This document shows positions 37,101 to 43,089 of a stretch of DNA of 64,000 bases, one piece after another. Positions within the stretch are counted from its first letter, which is position 1. The number at the start of each line of letters is the position of its first letter. The notes beneath the pieces were generated by a model. The model ran no database searches and had not been told where the DNA came from. It saw only the letters and a list, made by a program, of their open reading frames with translations. The position numbers and the translations under genes are program-made. Origin of the DNA: Acidimangrovimonas pyrenivorans (GTDB lineage: Bacteria > Pseudomonadota > Alphaproteobacteria > Rhodobacterales > Rhodobacteraceae); assembly GCF_042643245.1 (NCBI RefSeq), contig NZ_JBHRSK010000004.1:1-64000 (forward strand), given 5' to 3'.

Positions 37101-37742
37101 AGGGCCGATATCCCGATGAACGAGGGCTGCCTGAAGCCCATCGACATCCGGGTGCCCGAGGGCAGCATGATCAACCCGGCCTATCCGGCGGCGGTGATCT
37201 CGGGCAATACCGAGGTCAGCCAGGCGATTGCCGATACCCTCTACGGCGCGCTGGGCGTCATCGCCGGCAGCCAGGGCACGATGAACAATTTCGTCTACGG
37301 CAACGACGTCTATCAGAATTACGAGACGATCTGCGGCGGCACCGGCGCCGGTCCGGGCTTCGACGGGGCGAGCGCCGTGCACAGCCACATGACCAACACC
37401 CGCATGACCGATCCCGAGGTGCTGGAAACCCGCTTCCCGGTCCGGGTCGAGGAATTCCGCATCCGCCACGGCTCGGGCGGTGCCGGGCGACATCGCGGCG
37501 GCGACGGCATCGTGCGGCGGCTGCGCTTCCTCGAGCCGATGACGGCGACGGCCCTGTCCTCGCACCGGATCACCCGCGCCTTCGGCGTGGCCGGAGGGGC
37601 GCCCGGCGCGGCGGGCCGGAACGCGGTGGAACGCGCCGACGGGCGGGTCGAGGCGCTGCGGGGCAACGATGCCGCCGAGATGGGCGCGGGCGATGTCTTC
37701 GTGATGGAGACGCCGGGCGGCGGCGGCTACGGCGCGGCATAG
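34131..37742 (+). CDS. fused hydantoinase A/B family enzyme, 5-oxoprolinase-like
   Basis: This 1203-residue cytoplasmic ATPase has the full HyuA and HyuB halves in one chain, as in ATP-dependent 5-oxoprolinases (about 1200-1290 residues). The N-terminal half carries the actin-like ATP-binding signatures RGGTFTDIVA (about residue 16) and FDMGGTSTDVC (about residue 300). The HyuB half begins near residue 690 (DPIMLEVFNNLFMSIAEQMG) and has MNNPFDGGTHLPDV and IDFNIGDT-like segments in variant form. Such enzymes open lactam rings with ATP: 5-oxoproline to glutamate, or N-methylhydantoin. It is divergent from a carboxylate TRAP importer, and an M24-type gene converges on it. Substrate not proven. 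Confidence 0.85.
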   Translation: MAEDAGKGKWQFWLDRGGTFTDIVARRPDGGLLTHKLLSENPERYADAAVQGIRDLLGLAADAPIPRGMIGAVKMGTTVATNALLERKGERTLFVTNRGLGDLPRIGYQSRPALFDLDIRLPETLAVEVIEVSARLAQDGTEVAPLDETAVARALAEAHAKGFRAVAVALIHGYRYPEHEQRIGALARAAGFTQVSLSHQASPLIKLVARGDTTVVDAYLSPILRRYVAQVSEALRADENGCERLMFMQSNGGLTDAALFQGKDAILSGPAGGVVGMVRTAEAAGFDRLIGFDMGGTSTDVCHYAGSYERSFETETAGVRVRAPMMNIHTVAAGGGSILTFRDGRLQVGPESAGANPGPASYRRGGPLTVTDCNVVLGKIQPDHFPAVFGPNGDERLDVGAPRALFARMARDIAAETGDAEMSVEALAEGFLRIAVENMANAIKKISVQRGYDVTEYAMNCFGGAGGQHACQVADVLGMTTIFVHPFAGVLSAFGMGLADVRAIREHQFSGPLDAPEAAAALERIAAEACAEVTGQGIAAEAVRILRTAHVRTSGGHQTLPVPFGPAADMAEAFVEAHRQRFGFSPAGDDLVLDLLTAEAVGATGAAVTLPDAAPSAAAQGVARMHTGGAWQDVPLVDRAGLAAGATVDGPAIITEPTGTNVVEAGWRAEARPGGNLVLRRVVPMARQEALGTKADPIMLEVFNNLFMSIAEQMGATLANTAYSVNIKERLDFSCAIFDAAGDLVANAPHVPVHLGSMSESVRAILRKNAGRIRPGDVFMMNNPFDGGTHLPDVTVISPVFDAAGEEILFTVASRGHHADIGGKTPGSAPPDSRHIDEEGVLIDNFRLIAEGRLREAETRALLASGPFPCRNIDQNMADLAAQVAANATGAAELHRIIGQFGQEVVQAYMRHVQDNAEESVRRVIDVLSDGAFTYPLDSGAELKVAIRVDHAARRAVVDFAGSAPQDALNYNAPLAICRAVVLYVFRTLVRADIPMNEGCLKPIDIRVPEGSMINPAYPAAVISGNTEVSQAIADTLYGALGVIAGSQGTMNNFVYGNDVYQNYETICGGTGAGPGFDGASAVHSHMTNTRMTDPEVLETRFPVRVEEFRIRHGSGGAGRHRGGDGIVRRLRFLEPMTATALSSHRITRAFGVAGGAPGAAGRNAVERADGRVEALRGNDAAEMGAGDVFVMETPGGGGYGAA

Positions 37743-37863
37743 CGGGCCGGCCCGGGCTGCATAGCGGGCCGGCAATGCCGCGCCCCGCATTGCTGCGCCG
37801 GGCGGCGAAGGTCCGGCGGGGCGAGGCCGGTCGGTGCCGACCTGCCACGCCTGCCGGCTGCAA

Positions 37864-37887
37864 GGGCGGTCTCGGCCGCGACCGCCC
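37864..37887. terminator. hairpin between convergent hyuAB-like and M24 genes
   Basis: GGGCGGTC (37864-37871) pairs with GACCGCCC (37880-37887) around eight bases in the 153-base convergent gap; it may serve both directions. Confidence 0.4.
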
Positions 37888-37895
37888 CTTCGCCG

Positions 37896-39164
37896 TCAGG
37901 CCCGCATCATCTGCGTGGTGACGCTGTTCAACTCGATCGCGCCGTCCTCGCCGGCGATGACCGTGCCGCCGAGATTGACGAAACGCCGGCCGAACAGGCA
38001 ACTCGGCTCGAAGGCGAAGGTCATGCCGGCCCGGATCTCGACCTCGGCGCCGAAGGTCGGCACCTCGGCCGCGATGGCGTAGCGTTCCGCCCCCGGCAGG
38101 CGGTTGAAGCCGGCGCCGAAGCCGCAGACCAGCCCGAAAGGGTTGATCGAGTGGACCAGAGGGTGGACATTGTCGCCGCCCGCCGCCTTCAGCGGCGCCT
38201 GCATCGCCTCGACGAGCGCGCCGAAGGTGTTGCCGGGCCTCAGCGCGGCCAGACCGGCCTCGTAGGAGGCGCGCGCCACGGCCTCGGCCCGCAGGTAGTC
38301 CTCATGCACCTCGCCCACGGCCACGGTCACCTGGTGCTGGGTCTCGAGCATGCCGAGCGACGAGAAGATCTCGCCGATGACGATATCGCCGTCCTCGATC
38401 ACGCGGGGCGCCTGCGGCCGGTAGTTCCAGCGCGGCGGGCCGAAGCTGACGATATCCTTGCCGGAACCGAGCAGGATTTCGGCGGTGAAGCCGACATTGC
38501 GCGAACAGGCCGCCATGACGGCGGAATAGAGCTCGGCCTCGGTGACGCCCGGCCGCGTCGCGTCGCGCAGGGCCTCGGCCATCGTCTCGCCGACATTCGC
38601 CGACCATCTCAGCACCTCGAGCTCTTCGGCGCTGCGCGCGGCGGTCAGGTCGAAGAAACGATCTCCGAGCTGGACGAAATCGGCCTCGGGGAAGCTGTCG
38701 AGCACCGTCTTCCACATATGGTAGGGGATCGCCCCGTCGAAGTAGAACGGCGGATAGGGATCGAGCCCGATCACGCCGACGCGCTTCTCGCCGATACCGA
38801 CCTCCTTCATCAGCAGGCTCAGCAGCATGCCGTTCGGCGCGCCGGCATAGACGTTCTCGGGCCGGACCCAGACCTCTTCGCCGCGGTCGATGGCCTGCAG
38901 GTGGTCGTTGGCGGCCAGGGCGAAGGCCAGCACGCGGGGCGCGCCCGCGCGCGGGAACACGACGATGGCGCCGGGCCGGTCGTTGGTGAAGTAGGTGTCC
39001 ATCGCGAAGGGCGCCGGGAAGGCGCCCTCGCGCGAGCCGAAGACGACGAGGCCTTCGAGATCCATCTCCTCCATCATCTGGCGGGCGATGGCCCAGCGCC
39101 GGTCGCGCTCGGCGAGAGAGAAGCCGGGGACGATCGCCTGTCCGGGGGCGGCCTGGATGTTCAT
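37896..39164 (-). CDS. M24 (creatinase/Xaa-Pro peptidase-like) family protein
   Basis: The 422-residue protein starts at ATG 39164 behind GAGGAGG. It has the two-domain layout of creatinase and aminopeptidase P: an N-terminal creatinase-like domain (to about residue 170) and a pita-bread domain. In true metallopeptidases the second domain reads D-x-x-x-x-D; here the region is GDIVIGEIFSSLGMLETQHQ, with Glu265 and no clear second Asp. Later positions have HPLVHSINPFG and FAFEPSCLFGRR. The di-metal set therefore looks incomplete, as in creatinase, which needs no metal. With the oxoprolinase-like neighbour it may hydrolyse a small C-N substrate instead of a peptide. Confidence 0.75.
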   Translation of the reverse strand: MNIQAAPGQAIVPGFSLAERDRRWAIARQMMEEMDLEGLVVFGSREGAFPAPFAMDTYFTNDRPGAIVVFPRAGAPRVLAFALAANDHLQAIDRGEEVWVRPENVYAGAPNGMLLSLLMKEVGIGEKRVGVIGLDPYPPFYFDGAIPYHMWKTVLDSFPEADFVQLGDRFFDLTAARSAEELEVLRWSANVGETMAEALRDATRPGVTEAELYSAVMAACSRNVGFTAEILLGSGKDIVSFGPPRWNYRPQAPRVIEDGDIVIGEIFSSLGMLETQHQVTVAVGEVHEDYLRAEAVARASYEAGLAALRPGNTFGALVEAMQAPLKAAGGDNVHPLVHSINPFGLVCGFGAGFNRLPGAERYAIAAEVPTFGAEVEIRAGMTFAFEPSCLFGRRFVNLGGTVIAGEDGAIELNSVTTQMMRA

Positions 39165-39183
39165 GTCGGTATCCTCCTCGGGG

Positions 39184-39483
39184 TCACGCCAGCTTGGCGC
39201 CTTCGATCTGGGCCGAGCCGAGCGGCAGCTTGGCCTTGCCGCTGAACTGGTCGCCGCTGACGGTGCCGCTGACATGGGCCTTGAGGCGGCCGATCGGGGT
39301 CGGGATCCGGGTGTCGAAGGCGATCGCATCGCCGGTGACGGTGCCGCCCGAGAATTCGGTCGTGCCGAGCGGGTTGACGAGCGTGCCAGACAGCGACGCG
39401 CCCTCGGCCTTCAGGGTCATCTCGCCGTCCTGCACGCCCACCGGGGTATGGACCTTCACCTTGTAGGTTCCGTCGATCGTCAT
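39184..39483 (-). CDS. small conserved beta-rich protein of unknown function
   Basis: This 99-residue protein starts at ATG 39483. It is built from short beta-like repeats around Gly-Thr turns: MTIDGTYKVKVHTPVG, then EMTLKAEGASLSGTLVNP, FSGGTVTGDAIAFDT, AHVSGTVSGDQFSGKAKLP. Small proteins with this look occur beside flavin and amidohydrolase-type catabolic genes in proteobacteria, but I know no function. It has no signal peptide. It precedes the M24 gene by 19 bases, so it is in the same operon. Confidence 0.65.
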   Translation of the reverse strand: MTIDGTYKVKVHTPVGVQDGEMTLKAEGASLSGTLVNPLGTTEFSGGTVTGDAIAFDTRIPTPIGRLKAHVSGTVSGDQFSGKAKLPLGSAQIEGAKLA

Positions 39484-40207
39484 GAGGCTTCTCCTTCGTT
39501 TCGCTTGTTCGTGGGGAAATTGCGGCGTGCCGGCGCCGGCCACGCGGCCGTCCGAGCAATGGATTTCACGGCGGTTCCGGCCGTGGTTGAGCCGGGCGGG
39601 AAGGCCGAGGCGGGCCCTCCGCGGCGTGCGATTGCGGAAGGGGCGCAGCTCGGGGCCATCGTCACCGTCCTCCTTGGCCAAAGCGGGAATGGCGCCGGGG
39701 CCGCCCCTTGCGTGTTCGGCGATGTCGGGCATCGCGATGCGAAGCCGGAAGCAGGACGGGGGTGTCCCTTTTGGCTTTAGCGCGAACGTAGATCAAAAAT
39801 GAATAGTCGTCAATAACGATGAAAAATCGTAAACGACATGGGGTCAGGTCGGCGCTGACGACCCCGGTCCCGTCTTCCAGCCCGCTGGCAAAGGGGCGCC
39901 CCCGGCCCCGGCATGCGCGCGGGGGCCGGGAAGCCGATCGGATCGGAAAGCAGGGAAGGTGGCGGCCGGAGCGAAGGCGAGGGCGACAGGCCGCAAGGAG
40001 GTTGCAGGCTGGTCGGGGCCGCCCTCCAAGACCGTCTTCATGCGGGCGGCGCGGCTGCGGTTCCGTCGCGCCGGCTGGCTTTGCCCGGCGCCGCGCCTTC
40101 CGGGCGAGCCCCATGAAGCCGCCGCAGGTTCCGGGGACAAGGCGGTGGACGGGGCGGCCCGGCGCCCCGGGTCTGGCCCCGCGCGGTGGGCCGGGCCCGC
40201 CGCCCTG
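39484..40207. other. long gap with an array of inverted repeats
   Basis: No gene is supported here. At 39784-39840 lies an AT-rich island where TCGT (39807), ACGAT (39816-39820), ATCGT (39826-39830) and ACGA (39833-39836) form interleaved inverted repeats, including ACGAT-N5-ATCGT. It could be the promoter/operator of the small-protein/M24 operon, about 320 bases upstream of its start codon. The rest is GC-rich with no motif recognised. Confidence 0.4.
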
Positions 40208-41170
40208 TCAGGGCTTGCCGCGCAGCATCTCCTCGACCAGCCGTTGCACGTCCAGCGCCTCCTGCGGGGTCGCCAGCCGGTGCGGCCGGCCCGCGATGCA
40301 CAGCAGCAGGTCGTCGAGCTGCGCCCGCAACGCGACGGCGCGGCGGTCCCCCGGCTCGGGGCCGACCGGGGTGAACGCGGCGCCTTGCGAGACGGATTCG
40401 TCCGAGAAGTTCGAGACCCGGTGGCTGGCCTTGCTGCCCTTGACGGTGAATTCCTGGCGGTCGGGCTGGGCGCCGCCGACCGAGGCCAGGATCGACACCG
40501 GCAGGCCCCGGGCGTTTTCCAGCCGGGCGAGCAGGGCGGTTTCGCACAGGGCCGGGTCGGCGGGGTAGGACGGCCGCGCCCAGACCACCGAGAGCGGGCC
40601 GAGAATGCGCTGGGTGAAGAACAGGAAATGCGACAGCACCTCCCGCGTCATGCCGCCCTCGGCGCGGAAGCGCAGCCAGTCGGCAGCCTGCTGCCAGGCG
40701 CGCGGCCAGGCGGCATAGGTGACGACCATGTCGACGCCGGCCAGATCGCCCATCTCGCCGGCCTGCGCGGCATGGGAGATATGGGCCAGCGCCTCGCCGG
40801 CGGCCTGGGTGAAGTTCACCGCCGCCGGCACGCCGCTGTCCCGCAGCCCGGCCACCAGCGCCGCGCTTTCGGCCTCGTCGACGCCGAGCGGCTTCTCCAG
40901 GAACACCGCCTTGCCGGCCGAAGCCGCGGCCAGGGCGTAGGCCTTGCGCGGCACCGGCGGGCAGGCGAGGTAGACCAGGTCGGCCCCGGCGATGGCCGCT
41001 TCCACCGAGCCCGCGACCCGCGCCCCGGGGGCGAGGTCCTGCGCCGCCGCGCAGGCTGCCGGGTCCGGGTCCCACAGCGCCACCGGATCGTAGCCTTCAT
41101 GCGGCACCATGTGTTCGAGCATCCGCCGCCCCATGATCCCCAGCCCGATAACTGCCGTCTTCACCGCCAT
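40208..41170 (-). CDS. Gfo/Idh/MocA-family oxidoreductase
   Basis: This 320-residue NAD(P)-dependent dehydrogenase has the Rossmann fingerprint VIGLGIMGRRMLEH at residues 7-20, the family EKP motif in GKAVFLEKPLGVDE and a C-terminal alpha/beta domain. Its substrate is unknown; relatives act on inositols, sugars or amines. It is divergent from the GMC oxidoreductase and CoA-transferase operon over 231 bases that contain a clear operator-like repeat, so it may be part of the same pathway. Confidence 0.8.
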   Translation of the reverse strand: MAVKTAVIGLGIMGRRMLEHMVPHEGYDPVALWDPDPAACAAAQDLAPGARVAGSVEAAIAGADLVYLACPPVPRKAYALAAASAGKAVFLEKPLGVDEAESAALVAGLRDSGVPAAVNFTQAAGEALAHISHAAQAGEMGDLAGVDMVVTYAAWPRAWQQAADWLRFRAEGGMTREVLSHFLFFTQRILGPLSVVWARPSYPADPALCETALLARLENARGLPVSILASVGGAQPDRQEFTVKGSKASHRVSNFSDESVSQGAAFTPVGPEPGDRRAVALRAQLDDLLLCIAGRPHRLATPQEALDVQRLVEEMLRGKP

Positions 41171-41278
41171 GTTCGCTCCTGTTCTCGTGCTTCCCTGCCT
41201 GGCCCGGCAGCGCCGGGCCGTCCATCGGCCATCGTGGTGCAGAGGCCAATAGCAGTTGGCGGCCGCACTGGACATAGG

Positions 41279-41297
41279 GGGCGCATTATAAGCGCCC
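41279..41297. promoter_or_regulatory. 19-base inverted repeat upstream of the GMC/CoA-transferase operon
   Basis: GGGCGC-ATTATAA-GCGCCC at 41279-41297 is a strong inverted repeat with an AT core, like LysR-type sites. It lies in the divergent region before the GMC gene. The LysR gene at 45600-46517, convergent with this operon, is the natural candidate to bind. Confidence 0.5.
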
Positions 41298-41401
41298 GTA
41301 ATAATCCTTCCCGTGGGTTTTATTGGGCAGGGCGGCAGCTCCTCGGCTAAGCCCGTCGCACCGTCCCGACGGAGCGCGGACCGGCGAAGGGGAGAGATCT
41401 G

Positions 41402-43069
41402 ATGCAAGACCAGGCGAACAGGTTCGACTATGTCGTGATCGGCGCGGGGACGGCGGGCTGCCTGCTGGCCAACCGGCTGAGCCGCGATCCGGCAACCCGC
41501 GTGCTGCTGATCGAGGCGGGCAAGAAGGACACCTCGCCCTGGATCCACATCCCCGTCGGCTACCTTTACTGCATCGGCAATCCCCGCACCGACTGGATGT
41601 TCAACACCGAGCAGGAGCCGGGGCTGAACGGGCGCAGCCTGCGCTATCCGCGCGGCAAGACGCTGGGTGGCTGTTCCTCGATCAACGGCATGATCTACAT
41701 GCGCGGCCAGGCGCGCGACTACGACGGCTGGGCCGAGGCGACGGGCGATCCCGAATGGCGCTGGGACAATGTCCTGCCCGCCTTCAAGGCGCACGAGGAT
41801 CATTATCGGCTGGACGGCGGCGAGAACCCGGCCTCGCGCGGGAACCTGCGCTTTTCCGACCTGCACGGCCATGGCGGCGAATGGCGGGTGGAAAAGCAGC
41901 GCCTGCGCTGGGACGTGCTCGACAGTTTCGCCGAGGCCGCGGTCGAGGCCGGCGTGCCCCGGACCGACGATTTCAACACCGGTGACAACGAGGGCGTCGG
42001 CTATTTCGACGTCAACCAGCGCTCGGGCTGGCGCTGGAACGCCTCGAAGGCCTTCCTGCGCCCGGCCAAGGGGCGGCCGAACCTGACCGTCTGGACCGAG
42101 GCCCAGGTCGAGGCGCTGGAGCTGGAGCAGGACGGCACGGCCGGGCTGCGCTGCACCGGCGCCCGGCTGAACCGGGCCGGCGGCGCCGTCAGCGTGCGGG
42201 CGCGGCGCGAAGTCGTCCTCTGCGCCGGCGCCATCGGCACGCCGCAGATCCTGCAGCTGTCGGGGCTCGGCCCGGCCGAGGTGCTGCAGGCCAACGGCAT
42301 CACGCCGAAGCGCGACATCCCCGGCATCGGCCGCAACCTGCAGGACCACCTGCAGATCCGCACCGTCTACAAGGTCGAGGGCACCCGCACGCTCAACCAG
42401 CTGGCGGCGACCCTGACCGGCCGGGCGATGTTCGGTCTGGAATACGCCCTGCGCCGCACCGGGCCGATGAGCATGTCGCCCAGCCAGCTCGGCGCCTTCA
42501 CCCGTTCCGATGACAGCCGGACGCATCCGAACCTGCAATACCATGTCCAGCCGCTCAGCCTCGACGCCTTCGGCGAGCCGCTGCATACCTTCCCGGCGAT
42601 CACCGCCAGCGTCTGCAACCTCAACCCGAGCTCGCGCGGCACGGTCGAGATTCGCTCGTCCCGGCCCGGCGACGCGCCGAAGATCGCGCCGAACTACCTG
42701 TCGACCGAGGATGACAGGCTGGTCGCGGCGCAGAGCCTGCGCCAGGTGCGCAGGATCATGGGCCAGCCGGCGATGGCGAAATACAACCCCGTCGAATGGA
42801 AGCCGGGGCCGCAATACCAGACCGACGAGGAACTGGCGCGGCTGGCCGGCGACATCGCCTCGACCATCTTCCACCCGACCGGGACGACGAAGATGGGCCG
42901 CGAGGACGACCCGATGGCGGTGGTCGACAGCCGGCTGCGGATGCGCGGCGTCAAGGGGTTGCGGATCGCCGATGCCGGGGTGATGCCGGCCATCACCTCG
43001 GGCAACACCAATTCGCCGACCTTGATGATCGCCGAGAAAGCGGCGAGCTTCATTCTGCAAGACGCCTGA
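41402..43069 (+). CDS. GMC-family FAD-dependent alcohol dehydrogenase (choline-dehydrogenase type)
   Basis: This 555-residue flavoenzyme has the FAD dinucleotide fold VVIGAGTAGCLLANR at residues 11-25, GMC signature 1 in GKTLGGCSSINGMIYMRG, signature 2 in GAIGTPQILQLSGLGP, and the active-site His region FHPTGTTKMG plus SGNTNSPTLMIAEKA at the end. It oxidises a primary alcohol. It is followed after 20 bases by the tandem CoA-transferase. In the DddD pathway of Halomonas, as I recall, a dehydrogenase of this family (DddA) oxidises the 3-hydroxypropionate released from DMSP, which makes that reaction an attractive hypothesis. Choline or polyol oxidation are alternatives. Confidence 0.87.
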   Translation: MQDQANRFDYVVIGAGTAGCLLANRLSRDPATRVLLIEAGKKDTSPWIHIPVGYLYCIGNPRTDWMFNTEQEPGLNGRSLRYPRGKTLGGCSSINGMIYMRGQARDYDGWAEATGDPEWRWDNVLPAFKAHEDHYRLDGGENPASRGNLRFSDLHGHGGEWRVEKQRLRWDVLDSFAEAAVEAGVPRTDDFNTGDNEGVGYFDVNQRSGWRWNASKAFLRPAKGRPNLTVWTEAQVEALELEQDGTAGLRCTGARLNRAGGAVSVRARREVVLCAGAIGTPQILQLSGLGPAEVLQANGITPKRDIPGIGRNLQDHLQIRTVYKVEGTRTLNQLAATLTGRAMFGLEYALRRTGPMSMSPSQLGAFTRSDDSRTHPNLQYHVQPLSLDAFGEPLHTFPAITASVCNLNPSSRGTVEIRSSRPGDAPKIAPNYLSTEDDRLVAAQSLRQVRRIMGQPAMAKYNPVEWKPGPQYQTDEELARLAGDIASTIFHPTGTTKMGREDDPMAVVDSRLRMRGVKGLRIADAGVMPAITSGNTNSPTLMIAEKAASFILQDA

Positions 43070-43089
43070 GCCCCGGACGGAGACGCGCG

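Noticed and set aside
37743..37895. A small gene between the hyuAB-like and M24 genes
   Set aside because: No start codon with ribosome site and no recognisable peptide; the stretch is a convergent gap with a hairpin.
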